A stretch of DNA of 64,000 nucleotides from Mytilisepta virgata. Lineage: Eukaryota > Mollusca > Bivalvia > Mytilida > Mytilidae. Made by a program: the position numbers and the translations under genes. Under the pieces are notes generated by a model that worked only from the letters and a program-made list of their open reading frames with translations, was not told the origin of the DNA and made no database searches. The stretch covers positions 58,093,455 through 58,157,454 of the forward strand of contig CM051517.1 in assembly GCA_028015205.1 (NCBI GenBank). Reading direction: 5' to 3'. Below are positions 22,101-32,353 of the stretch, in pieces (positions within the stretch are counted from its first letter, which is position 1; each line of letters begins with the position of its first letter).

Positions 22101-25100
22101 GATTCTGTTATTAATTGATGTATATGTTATGCAAACATATGAACACATGTATTTTAATGCAGTATATTAAATAGGATTGACATTATACACTTGTAGCCCC
22201 CTTAGTTGGTGTACATCCATAATTTTCAACTTGTGAGAGTTGTCTTCTCTCAGGCTTTAGCCCAAGACAACCCTCACAAGTTAACAATTCTGGATGTACA
22301 CGGACTAAAGGGGCCACAATTGTTTTATTAAACCGAGCTTCATTGTGTCAGACAATTCAAACCATTTTTGACACAACCACAACAAATATTTTTTTCTATG
22401 ACGATGGGGTCACATCATTATGAAACTTGGTACACATGTAAGTCATAATATGGACTTTGTAAAATATATGCCGTTTTAAGGTCTTGACCTAAATTTCACA
22501 GTTAAGTGAAAATGGGAAATGTGATGATGACTCCTCGGGTTAAGGTTTGAATTGGAGATTTGGTTACCTCATCATGAAACTTGGTACAAATGTACATTAT
22601 GATATGAACTTTCTAAAATTCATGCCTTTTTATGGTTTTGAGCTAGGTTTCATGGATTAGGTTTAGGTTTGCATTTAAACTTATTTTCTATTAAGATTTC
22701 GTCACATCATGATGAAAATTGGTACACATGTACATCATGATATGAACTTTCTAAAATTGTATGCCTTTTCATGGTTTTATGACTTGAAGGTGGGACATTA
22801 GTGTCATCCTGTTTTTTTTTTAATTTACCTGTGATTTTTGTGCTTTTTTGTGACACTTCTCCATATCAGTTTTTATCCGCTTACCACTGCCAGATGTCAT
22901 TGTGAAAAACGAAAACAATCTGTTTCTGGAAAAAATCATGTGACCAAAGAATTGAGGGTGTTGAGGGAAAATAGCGATGTCCGGGGAGACATGCAGATTT
23001 TAAATGTCACATTATTAAATATCTAGACAATTAGGTACTGTTTTATAAGGTAAGGTTTGATAATAACTATTATGTGATTCAATTCATCAGATTCTTCTTT
23101 TATTTTGGCATTTGATCCTGATCAGATGCAATTAAAGATTTTCATGAAATCTCAAGTCTGTATTTTCTAAAGACTAGATTTTTTTTTGTAAGGTGATACA
23201 AGATGATCACTGGATTTGTGGAATTTTAAAAGTGTAAATGCTGGATTAATGAGACTTTTAACTGTTCAGTAATAAAGCTAATTGAGTAGTTCTAAAAAAA
23301 CATTAAAATTTTTCCATTGTTGTAAAGGTTATATTCATAAACCTCGAACAAGACAGAAAAATCAAAAATATTAAAAATATAAAATCACCATCAAAACCTG
23401 ATTTAAAATTTTGTAAAACTGTAATTTTAGATATTTTCCAGTCAATTTTGTGCTTATCTGTTGTGACTCTTTTTGCAATTCTGATTTTTCTGTAATGTGT
23501 CCTTTATTATCCCCTCACTAACGAAGTTGCGAGGGAATATAGTAACGCTATCATCTGTCCTTCCGTCCATTACACCTTTGTGAACACTCTAGACCCAACA
23601 TCCTTCAAGGGATTTTGACCACAGGGATATAGTAACGCTACCATATGTCCTTCTGTCTGTAACATCCTTGTGAACACTCTAGACAACATCCATCATAGTA
23701 AAGCTACCGTCTGTCCTTCCGTCCGTAACACCCTTGTAAACAATCTGGACTCAACATCCTTCAAGGGATTTTGACAAACATTGGCACATACTTCGTCCTT
23801 ATGAATATCTAGAACCCTATTGATTTTCAAGGTCACAGTGGAACTTGTAAATTCCATAACACCCTTTTAAACACTCTAGACTCAACATCCTTCAATACAT
23901 TTTGACCAAATTTGGTATATATAGCAATATGGCTTCTGATACAGTATTTCCGTTTTTATTATACCCCCACTCTAAAATGGGGGCTATATTGCATTCATCT
24001 TGTCTGTTCATTCGTTTGTTCATCTGTTTGTCTGTCCATTCATCCAACAAATATTTCCATTACACTTTTCTCAGAAACTACTGAATGAAATGACTTTATA
24101 TTTGGCCAGCAGCTTAATAGTGATGAGCACTTTTCTAATCTGTTGGACATTTACAAACGAAGTTTAGGGAGGGTATATAGGTTTCAGTCTGTCTGTCTAA
24201 AATAACGTTGTCCGCAACTCTTTCTACATTTCTTGCAGCATTCTCATGAAACTTTCTGGAGTGTTAGATCACTCTATGGAGATGTGCATTTCTGTTTAAA
24301 CAAGAAATGTAAAAGACATAGCTGTTTGGACTTGGGCATTTTTTAACAAAACATATTTATTTCTTTGTAACTATTTGGTCTCATTGAAATAAACACAATA
24401 AAAGCATGCTCTTTTTAGTAGAATTAATGAATTTGTGTAGGCTTCAAAACAGACATGTTGCTGCGGGTGGTATTAGTCCCTTTCATGAGAGTTCTAGTTC
24501 AGTATGTTGAATGAACATAAATTTTTTTATCACACTTTTCTCATTTACTAATGAACAGATTGACTTCATACTTAGTCAGCAGCTTGACAACGATAAGTTG
24601 TAACGTGTGTGAATTATTCCATACTGTAGGGCACCTACTTCCTGTTTGTGGATACTTTAAATTACGAGTGGGGTATTCTTAGCATGAAATGTGTGCATTC
24701 TTGTTTTTCTTGACTGGGAAAATCATTTCTGCACTAATTACCACAGGGCTAATATTACATTTCACAGCCAAATGATGAGACTAAATGTTTTAGGTAGCGT
24801 GTACTTCAATACTGAAATTATGAAAAGTTATTACATTAACCAAATGTTTCCAAACTCTAGGTAAAATATCTAGGGCATGGACAAATTGTTTTAGCTCATT
24901 TGAAAACTAACTGTTTTTAATCCAGTTACCTGACAGATTATGAAGAGATTAACCTGGAAGACAGTGACCAGGAACCAGATCCAGATGGTTTCGAAGTCAT
25001 TGAGTTGCCCGACGAACAAGATATAAACGGCACCAAATTGTGTCAGTGTAACTGTCATAAAAATACATTGGATCAAAACTACTTAAAGAGGAATAGACAT

Positions 25101-28100
25101 TGCTATTCATGCTGCCTGAAAGTAAGTAATGACATTCATCATCAGTGGTGGATGAGCTAATTCATGTCATATGAAATAATATTATTATTATATTATAGTA
25201 CTGCAAATAAAGTTCTTTTTATGCCCCCGCGACGAACATTTGGGAGCATATTAATTTACCCTCATTTGTCCGTCAATCCGTTCGTCCATCCAGATATAGA
25301 TACATGAATTGTCCGGCTATCTCCTCCTACAGTTTTAGAGCTACAGCTTTAATATTTTGTAGTATGTTTAAACACATAATGGAGATGTGCGTGTCCACAG
25401 GATTTAGATTTTTTTCAAATATTCCCTAAATGACAGGTAGTTGGACTTAGTCATTTTTTTTGTACCAGCTGCATAATGGGAACATGGTTTGTCCGGCTAA
25501 CTCCTATGACAGTTTTGGAGCTACAGCTTTGATATTTTGTATGATCTTTATACACATAATGGAGGTCTGCTTATCCACAGGATTTTGATTTTTTTCAAAT
25601 ATTCTCAAAATAACAGTTAGTCTGAATTATTTACTTTTTTCATACTAGCTGCATAATGGGAACTCCTATGACAGTTTTAGAGCTACAGCTTAAATATTTT
25701 GTAGGATGTTTATACACATAAAGGAAGTGTGCATGTCCACAGGATTTAGATTTTTGTCAAATATAAAAAAAAAAATACAGGTAGTTGGACTTTTTTTTTT
25801 TTTATAATAGCTGCGTTTGTATAATTTCTTATGGTCAGGCGGGGGCATCATTCCTAACAAAACAACTTTGTCCATAATTGCTTTTATGATATCATTTCCC
25901 AGTTAGCTTGTATACCTGGCACTGTCTAAATCCATAAAGCATCAAATTAATCATTTAACATTGAATAACTGTCGTCCAGATAAAATTAGGTACCAAATCT
26001 TCAATGGTAATTGTCATTGCAAGACCATAAAAATTATGAACGTCACTCAAATAGACTTTTGCAACCATTTCTTTCATGATAAATAAACTGACTGTATTTT
26101 GACATGGTTCTGTGTTGTACAGGTTATAGACGGTGAACTGTACTTTAGAGTTAGCAATAAGGTTCTAAAAAAGGTCAGTGTCATATACCATAAACCAATA
26201 AAGGCCAGATCACATGAGGAAGTGAAATCAGAAGCACAAGAGATAACTCTACCTTTTATAGATGATGATCCTGTAGCGGAAAAAGAGAATGTTGACATTT
26301 CATTGTTGCCACCCACTGGTTCCAGGGTAAGTTGTGTGTTTGATAATAATCACCAATCACTCTTGTTTTAGGGGTAGGATCAGGGCAAAGTGAATGTATG
26401 ATGAAAATATCTGCATACATATTTCATTTCAGTGTTTGTTGAATTTTCTAGGATATATTTATTGTAAAAACATTTTTTTTATGGCCCCGCCACTAAGTGG
26501 TCGGGCCATGTAGTTTTACCCATGTCTGTCATTCCGTTATTCTGCAACAAACAGTTATACAGACTTTTTTTCTAAACACCTTCATTTATTGAGCTCATTA
26601 TTTCGTATGTGAGTCTACCATGATAAGTTACAGATTGAGTTTACATTATTGTTCCACTTCGCTGATTTTTTTCCGAAATTATGGGCCTTTCACTATTAAA
26701 TTTCCACTTCTGAAAACTTTTTTTGCAGGCAGGGCCATTCATGTCGTTCCGACACATCTAGTTTATATTCAAAATAATAAATGATTAGTTACAGAACGTC
26801 ATATCAAACAAATGAATAGTTACTGGAATACATAAAAGTATAAGAAATGACATTTAATGCCCCCAAAAGTCATTATTTCCTTCAGTTTCACAAAAAATAA
26901 ATATTTTTAATTAAAAGAATTGAAAGAATATGTTAACTGGTTAGATAGAATTTCTGTTGCAACAAATCATTTGAAATGATTATCCATTGATCTTTTTTGT
27001 AATGTTAAGAAAAGTAGTCTCAAGGGATATAGGCAGAGATTTTATAAGTCATATGTTAATATGGGATTCGTCAAAACATTAATGCCAGACAAGACAGTAA
27101 ATGGATGATTTATAAAAATAGAAAAAAAGTTGGGGTTAAACGAGAATTCCTGTCTGATTAATGCAATTAGTAGTAGAGTAATAAATAATTTATGTGATTC
27201 ACAGTTTATTAGAAAACATAAAGTTCTTGTCATAGTAAGATTTTCTTGAAAGGGTCAACAATGATTTTTTTTTTACATTTTTATACGCCCGTCAAAATTT
27301 TGACGGGACGTATTATGGTATACAAATGTCCGGCGTCCGTCTGTCCGTCAGTTTAAATTGACAGGTAACCTACAAGCGAATCTGTGGAAAAGTGTCATTT
27401 CATTCGCAATAATACAAAATCCCACTTATCATAGTTCATACACTAACTGTCAGTGGAATATTCAAATGTGGTTATTTTTGGAAATCCCCAGTTGGTAAAA
27501 ATTGTATAGCATGCTACACATGTTTTTCTATATCAGGATACTCAAGTATGGTTATTTTTGGAAATCCCCAGTCTGTGAAAATTCTATAGCAATGCTACAC
27601 GTTTTTATATAGCGGGATATTCAAATATGGTTATTTTTGGATATCCCCAGTCCATAAAAATTGTACAGCATGCTACACGTTTTTCTTTTCAGGATACTCA
27701 AATATGATTATTTTTGGAAATCCCCAGTCCGTAAAAATTAGAAAAATAGTAAATAACTGAAAAGGCTTTACAGTAATCAATCATGAGTCATACATAAATG
27801 TCGATTTTTAGAGATTTGCAATAATATCTACACATACACTGTATTTATTTCTTGGTTGAATTTTTCATTTAAAATTAGATTTGAGTTGCTCAGGATTCAT
27901 CATGTGTTTTAGAATCAAAAACGAAAACAGCAACAATATTTGTACCTAAATGACGAATATACTATTTATTTATAGAAATTATTTTTCTTTATAGCCATTC
28001 AGTTCAAAGAAGAAAAAGGAGAAAACAAGATATTCTTCTGGAAGCGAAATGTTTGCTCATTATCAGCAAGACCTAGGAGTTCTCTTGTGTGACGAGTCCA

Positions 28101-31100
28101 TTATAGAAACTATGGAAGAAACTGATTCTTCAGAAACAGTGTCTGAAATTGTTATTGATCGGGATAGCAAAAAGTCTGGAAATTTGCAGGAAAACCCAGA
28201 AATTAGTAATGAACAAGAAAACACTGTAGTGCAAGGGATGAACATTGTTTCTATGAATGAGGAAGCAAACATTTCACTAAGAAAATCAGAACCAACTGCT
28301 GAACTGACATCTTCATCAAGTACTACATTGCCGTACTCTGTAATTGGTAGTGATTCAACAACTTGCCCAGACATTTTGGCAAAAGCACTGAAAGTGGCTA
28401 TGATAGGTCAGGGTGATGTTTCCATGGATATTTCCTTAGGCTGTCAGAATCAGATTTTGTCAGGAAAGTCATTATCTAGTCATATACCTGAATCTAATGA
28501 AATGTTGAAATCTTTCAGTGGTATCTCTCCAATGTTATCATCTAGTCGGTCTGAAAAACATTTCGTAAAGGAATTATTTGCTTCTTCATCTGACAGTTCA
28601 GATAGCAATTCAGTAAAACCAGTCATCACAATGGCTGAAGAAATGTCAAATATTGGAATCATAAAGAGTCTAGATCCGTCAGAAAATCCTGATAACATTA
28701 TAAGTACAATTGTACAAAATGAAGATTCATCATTATCTGGATTGGGGTCTTCCAAATTGTTGTCTACAAGTAGTTCTAATAGTACCAAAGAGAGACTCCC
28801 AACTGTTGTTGAAGAAAACATTTCTGATATTCCTGAAAAATCACCTATTTCTGATGTTACTTTTAAAACATTTGGAAAAGATGTGAAAGGTGTTGAAAAA
28901 GGCTTGTGTAATTTCAGTTTTGAATCAAAAATTGTTTCTGAAAATTTTAACAATAATGCTAAATCTTCAGATGGTGCGTCTCGTGATGAATTAGAGTCTG
29001 GTCATTCTAACAGCATGCATTCTGAAACAAGAAATGTTGAAAGTCCAAAGTCAGTGATCAGCATTGTACACCCAGAGATAGAATCTAGTGTTATTGGGTT
29101 TTCTGCCGATTCGAATGGCTCAGGAACATCCAAAAGCCGAAGTACAGAAATAAATAGACTTACACCAAGGCGTGCAACTATGGCTAAAGATGTGTCGTCT
29201 GCTAAAACAGTCGGGGATAAGGGAGGTAACTCTGCCTCAGACCTGAATACCCAATCAGAGATCACCAGTGATTTGTCAGAGAGTGAAAGTAATAGTGTGG
29301 ATACAGCTACATGGAACAAGTATGTTATACAATTTTTCTGTTAAAAGGCAAAACCTTATTTATATCCCCAGCATGGATTTAAATTATAATTCTTTAGCTA
29401 GTGTTGTTGGTTTATTCCGAGATTCTCATATTTAATTGATGTGGGCATGCTGATTTGATATTTTATTTTTTACTAAATAGCTATTTTTAACTGGATTTTC
29501 CAGCTTAAAAATCTAGTTTTTTAGTTTGTTAATGTATGGCAGTCTCTCGGCTAGGCAGTCGAATCCTAACAGTTGGGAAATTCATTTTGCTGCCTGTTTG
29601 CCAGCTCATCTCATTATTATCATTTATGATCTGAGACTGTCTATTTTTGTCTGTGAATTGAGAAAAAAAGTAAAAATCATTAAATTTTTATAATTATAGC
29701 AGGGTATATGTCACAAAAGAATAGCAAAGCAAAAAGATAGAAGGGGTAGTCAATAAAACAAAACCTAAGACAAAAAGTGAATTTTTTATTCAATTTATGG
29801 TTGAATAGAAACCTTGAAATTTCATCAGGCATTGAAATTTTTGGGTTTTTTTATTTTGGTTTATTTTGTTGTCTTTTCTTTTTCTTTTTTTCTTTTTTTT
29901 TTTTTTTTTTTTTTTGGTAGGGGGGGGTTGCATCTATACAGTTATGAAGCATACTTTGATAAGTATTTAAACATGTTTTGATCCCCTTGCTCAATGCCCA
30001 ATACAAATTTTGTCAATGCAAACATCTTACATAGTAACAAAGCTCTATGCAGAAATCAAGTCACCTTGACCTACATTTTATGCATTAATGGCTTGCATCC
30101 AGGTCCATTCATCTTTGATTTAAACAGACAAAGGGATAGCAATTTATTATTTTGAAATTCTAAGATGTAATTTATGAATTTGTAGAGACGCAGATCGGAT
30201 TATATTAGAAGAAGTTAAGGCAAATGGACCTGGGTCAGAAACATTTGATAGCATTACCAAAAAATTGCCTGGTAAATCATCTCAACAGGTAAGCTGACAA
30301 TAAAATCTTTATTAAAGTTGACATTTTAGATGGCATTATTAATAAATCAACATTTTATGGTAACTCAGTAGCTTTGACCTGGTTGACTTTACGTATTATT
30401 ATTTACCATATAAGGTTAGCTGTGAGAGTATATATAGCTTTTCTGAATGGGTTATGATATTTTTGCCCTTGACATAATTTCACATTTTCAACATGCATGC
30501 TTCAGAATGCCAGATTAAATTTTCTGAATGTTGGTAAATTTTATATAAAATATTTATATTTTGTTCCTTAAGAAAACATAAAAAAAATGTAGGTGATTTC
30601 CTGATTTCCATTTTTCAACAACTTTTGTTTTCGCCCATGTGGTTACACAGTAAAACTCTGTAAGTAGAATGTCAGTTGACATTACGTGTTAACATAGTAA
30701 AACTTTTAGTAAGCTAACATCGCATATAAGATGTCAATCAAAGCTTGATTAACATATATCAACATTAATATGTACAAACATTGCTTCCAATTTTAAACCA
30801 AATAAAAAAGGGCTGCCACAAGGACCCAACAAACAATATTTTGACCAACACTGTACATGGTGTTATGTTATGATATGCTTTTAATGATAATTGGATAAAA
30901 GCTCCTCTCACCAACCCAATTTTTTTTAGCCAGAATTGATGTTTAATTGGCTGAACCTTAGATATCTAAGGGACATAATTTTAACATTTATTATAAGTAC
31001 ACACTGTACTTTTACATGCTTATGCAATATTCTAGTTGAATGTCCGCTGTTTCAAATATTACAATTACGGTTCAAATTAAATCGAGCAAAGACAAAAACC

Positions 31101-31360
31101 ACTTTCACAGATATTGCTTATTGCGCAAAGTTACAGACAAATAACCCTGAAACATGGAAAAATTTATTTAAATTAACTCATTAGCGTTTCTTTTTACTTT
31201 TCAGATCGCTCAAAGGTTTTATGTAAATTAACTCATTAGTGTTATGTTTCTTTTCACTTTTCAGATCTCTCAAAGGTTTCATCAGTTATTAGAGATATTA
31301 GCAAGTGAAGAAACCCCGAGCGAAGATGATAACGAAGAAGATAAAATCAGTCCTAGCTAA
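19014..31360 (+). CDS. GON4L: GON4L-like transcriptional regulator, 3' seven exons (partial)
   Basis: Exons 19014-19166, 19660-19841, 24926-25121, 26123-26326, 27995-29319, 30186-30288 and 31265-31360 join in frame (2259 nt, 752 residues plus TAA). All introns begin GT and end AG. The order of parts, PAH-like region, Cys/His cluster, long disordered linker, C-terminal SANT/Myb-like domain, is that of the C-terminal half of GON4L (gon-4 in nematode, mute in fly, ugly duckling in zebrafish), a nuclear co-regulator linked in vertebrates to YY1, SIN3A and HDAC1. That role is family knowledge; the sequence shows only the domains. The N-terminal part is not seen. The first acceptor is in phase 0, so an upstream exon must exist. 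Donors after the first two exons are weak (gttcgt, gttttt), the others near consensus. The gene body is crowded with transposon-derived introns but the reading frame is intact. Confidence 0.9.
19660..19841 (+). CDS. GON4L: GON4L exon B: second half of the PAH-like region
   Basis: 182 nt, enters in phase 0 after gattttacag and leaves with two bases of a codon (AG). Encodes VYLARHPSHYQKVMKTF, then SRWSQSEKRNVKELREALEP, then LLEELTLFFEDERPPE. Continues the KLE end of exon A directly. Leu/Phe spacing fits amphipathic helices. The donor gttttt is weak; without splicing the frame continues about 38 codons of low-complexity text to a stop. Confidence 0.9.
20238..20660 (+). repeat. HINE-like family A fragment in GON4L intron 2
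   Basis: Starts ttagctgacctggctc, has GTCCGTCGTC and two and a half monomers (cttctt-tctgaaaccatttgg...atggtccttaggtggtcctc); no 3' end. Confidence 0.6.
20984..21979 (+). mobile_element. HINE-like element, family A, in GON4L intron 2
   Basis: Starts ttagctcacctggcctag-aaggccgtgagct; about six diverged monomers of roughly 170 bp; ends gggagcctctag (CTAG 21976-21979) before TTT. The left arm of the 3' hairpin is eroded. Confidence 0.7.
22195..22316. mobile_element. foldback element with ~52-bp imperfect inverted repeat
   Basis: Left arm begins agccccctta, then GTGTACATCCA and AACTTGTGAG-GTTGTCTT; the right arm is its reverse complement (aagacaaccctcacaagtt ... tggatgtacac ... aaggggcc), with a loop under 20 nt. 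It would form a long hairpin in a GON4L intron transcript. Confidence 0.75.
22380..22790 (+). repeat. tandem monomers of a HINE-like family
   Basis: Three diverged copies of about 150 bp of 'gtcacatcatgatgaaacttggtacacatgtacat...atatgaactttctaaaatt...atgcc', in GON4L intron 2. Both ends unclear. Confidence 0.6.
23503..23935 (+). repeat. HINE-like family D (ATCCCCTCAC) fragment
   Basis: 5' palindrome CCCTCactaacgaagttgcGAGGG, then the block 'aatatagtaacgctatc-tctgtcctt-cgtcc', partly repeated near 23630 and 23695. Internal 'acactctaga-ccaacatccttcaaggg' monomers. No 3' hairpin seen. Confidence 0.55.
23953..24715 (+). repeat. HINE-like family E (ATACCCCCACT)
   Basis: 5' palindrome ATACCCCCACtctaaaaTGGGGGCTAT, then tgtctgttcattcgtttg. 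Two kinds of monomers with 'cacttttctcagaaactactgaatgaaatgact'. 3' limit approximate. Lies in GON4L intron 2. Confidence 0.55.
24926..25121 (+). CDS. GON4L: GON4L exon C: acidic segment and Cys/His cluster
   Basis: 196 nt. The first base completes the codon from exon B (AG+T, Ser). Reads YLTDYEEINLEDSDQEPDPD, GFEVIELPDEQ, then a cluster with spacing CxCxCH-x13-HCxxCC, ending CLK before a consensus donor gtaagt. The acidic DYEEI...DGFE...ELPD run followed by CxCxCH matches the layout of vertebrate GON4L after the PAH region. The cluster could bind a metal, but this is inference. Confidence 0.88.
25216..25852 (+). repeat. HINE-like family F (ATGCCCCCGC) in GON4L intron 3
   Basis: 5' stem TATGCCCCCGCG...TTTGGGAGCATA, then tttgtccgtcaatccgttcg. 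Three monomers of about 170-180 bp (ttgtccggct-ctcct-acagttttgg-gctacagctt...ccacaggatttagattttt). Ends with gcgggggcatcattcc, complementary to the 5' stem, but without the usual CTAG. Confidence 0.6.
26123..26326 (+). CDS. GON4L: GON4L exon D: linker
   Basis: 68 codons, phase 0 at both ends, acceptor tgttgtacag, donor gtaagt. Starts VIDGELYFRVSNKVLKKVSV and ends LLPPTGSR. Mixed charged linker with no recognised domain. Included because it keeps frame between exons C and E, has strong splice sites, and codes through without stops. Confidence 0.8.
26473..26761 (+). mobile_element. short HINE-like element, family G (GGCCCCGCC)
   Basis: 5' palindrome GGCCCCGCCACTaAGTGGTCGGGCC, then catgtctgtcattccgtt. 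3' hairpin TGTCG-TTC-CGACA at 26742-26754 and CTAG at 26758-26761 before TT. 289 bp with no tandem core: a compact example of the blueprint, in GON4L intron 4. Confidence 0.7.
27279..27745 (+). repeat. HINE-like family H (ATACGCCCGTC) with 79-bp tandem array
   Basis: 5' perfect palindrome GCCCGTCAAAATTTTGACGGG-c, then gacgtattatggtatac and GTCCGGCGTCCGTCTGTCC. Four tandem copies of about 79 bp; the marker g(g)ttatttttggaaatccc starts at 27471, 27551, 27630 and 27706. No CTAG end. In GON4L intron 4. Confidence 0.65.
27995..29319 (+). CDS. GON4L: GON4L exon E: long Ser/acidic disordered region and start of SANT domain
   Basis: 1325 nt, the largest open frame in the window. Enters in phase 0 after tttctttatag with PFSSKKKKEKTRYSSGSE and ends at TWN plus AA before the donor gtatgt. 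About 440 residues very rich in Ser, Glu, Asp, Asn and Thr with no Cys clusters or membrane segments: intrinsically disordered by composition. A short basic KKKKEK patch at the start could be a nuclear localisation signal. The last residues (ATWNK) begin the SANT helix 1. Open frames on the opposite strand here are shadows. Confidence 0.9.
29868..29917. repeat. poly-T / pyrimidine tract in GON4L intron 5
   Basis: Long T-rich run followed by a short G run; low complexity. Confidence 0.7.
30186..30288 (+). CDS. GON4L: GON4L exon F: SANT/Myb-like helices 1-2
   Basis: 103 nt; the first base completes Lys. Reads DADRIILEEVKANGPGSETF, DSITKKLPGKSSQQ, donor gtaagc. With the preceding TWNK this gives W-x3-ADR-x-IL...F-x-x-I...L-x-GK, the SANT pattern that ends GON4L proteins. 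Confidence 0.9.
31147..31225 (+). pseudogene. duplicated acceptor and truncated copy of GON4L exon G start
   Basis: Starting at ttaactcattag the intron end and first about 15 exon bases occur twice. The upstream acceptor joins at 31205 and reads IAQRFYVN then TAA. The real exon is 60 bp downstream. If used, it would replace SANT helix 3 and the acidic tail with eight residues. Confidence 0.6.
31265..31360 (+). CDS. GON4L: GON4L exon G: SANT helix 3, acidic tail and stop
   Basis: 96 nt after cttttcag. Reads ISQRFHQLLEILASEETPSE then DDNEEDKISPS and TAA. ISQRFHQLLEIL is SANT helix 3 and the acidic tail is usual for GON4L C-termini. Another acceptor with the same flanks lies exactly 60 bp upstream (see 31205). 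Confidence 0.9.
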   Translation: MSQRFHQLLEILASEETPSEDDNEEDKISPS

Positions 31361-31401
31361 TAAAGTTTTATTTTAATGCACTCTAGTAAAACTCAAATAA
31401 A
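31359..31401 (+). promoter_or_regulatory. candidate polyadenylation signals of GON4L
   Basis: AATAAA overlaps the stop codon (31359-31364) and a second AATAAA is at 31396-31401. The second would give a very short 3' UTR; the first is too close to the stop to be the likely main signal. No transcript data. Confidence 0.4.
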
Positions 31402-31741
31402 AGGTCCTGACGAGTTTATTCGAAAATAAGTGACAGATGTTTTTGTGCCGTAATTGAACTAACTTGCAAAGGTATTCTGTCTCATGTGACAAATGTAAGG
31501 AAAGTTAAAATGTGTTTCATCAATGATGTTTTCATGCAGTTAAAGTCTCGTTTAAATTATTTGAAATTCAGTTGTTATTTTTGAAATATAGCATCACTGA
31601 AGTTATGGAAATGTAACCTAAATAACATGAATGTATGTATAACTAAAATTGACATTTATGTATTGGGAGAGTTGCTTTTAAATTATGTAGCATGTTAAAG
31701 TTGTGTTAACCGTCTCTTCAATAAGCAGAGTTTAGCCTTCT

Positions 31742-32095
31742 AATTAGTCCCCTAGGGGACTAAAGGTTTGCACTCTGTCAGCCCTTCACTACAGTTTTCC
31801 TGATTTTTTCCAGAAACTGTTCAATCAAATGATCTTATTTTTGGTGAGCTTATAATGATGACCTACAGATCAAGTTTCAGTTCCATGCTGATCACATAAT
31901 TATTGTGAGTTATTGCTTGCGAAATAGGAATTATTGTCAAAATATTAGTTTTCTGATTTTTTTTCTTGCAAACCCTTTTACAAACTGATCTTATTTTTGG
32001 TATGTGAGCTTATAATTATGAGCTACAGATAATTTTTGAATTATTTCATTCCTTGAAAACAGTTTCAGCATTTTTAGGAATCATCTTGTCCATAC
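31742..32095 (+). repeat. HINE-like family I (TTAGTCCCC) fragment after GON4L
   Basis: Perfect 20-bp palindrome TTAGTCCCCTAGGGGACTAA at 31744-31763, then gcactctgtcagcccttc. Two monomers with 'ctgattttttccagaaact...gatcttatttttggt...gagcttataatgatgacctacag'. 3' end not found. Confidence 0.55.
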
Positions 32096-32215
32096 ATCTG
32101 TTATATATCTGGTTTGCATCACATAGTCAAGGAGCATTTGGTGTGTTTTCTAACAATTGTAATTTCTCGTTAAAATTTCTGAATACATGGAATATTTCAA
32201 TGTAATAAACAGAAT

Positions 32216-32353
32216 AATCTTGAAATTTGAATACCAAAGATCTAAAACTCGTGACTGAAAAACACTAATAATTCACTCGTGCGCTACATGCACTCGTGAA
32301 TTAATGTGTTGTTCGGTAACTCGTAGATTGTTAGGTATTCGCATTTCAAGATT
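32216..32353. mobile_element. palindromic MITE, copy 1
   Basis: Inverted ends AATCTTGAAATTTGAATACC and GGTATTCGCATTTCAAGATT; nearly the whole 138 bp folds back (actaataattcactcgt / cactcgtgaattaatgtgt). Related to 49490-49605. Confidence 0.65.

Noticed and set aside
28063..29319. Three minus-strand ORFs of 103-157 codons
   Set aside because: They are shadows of GON4L exon E; Ser-rich text on one strand keeps the opposite strand open.
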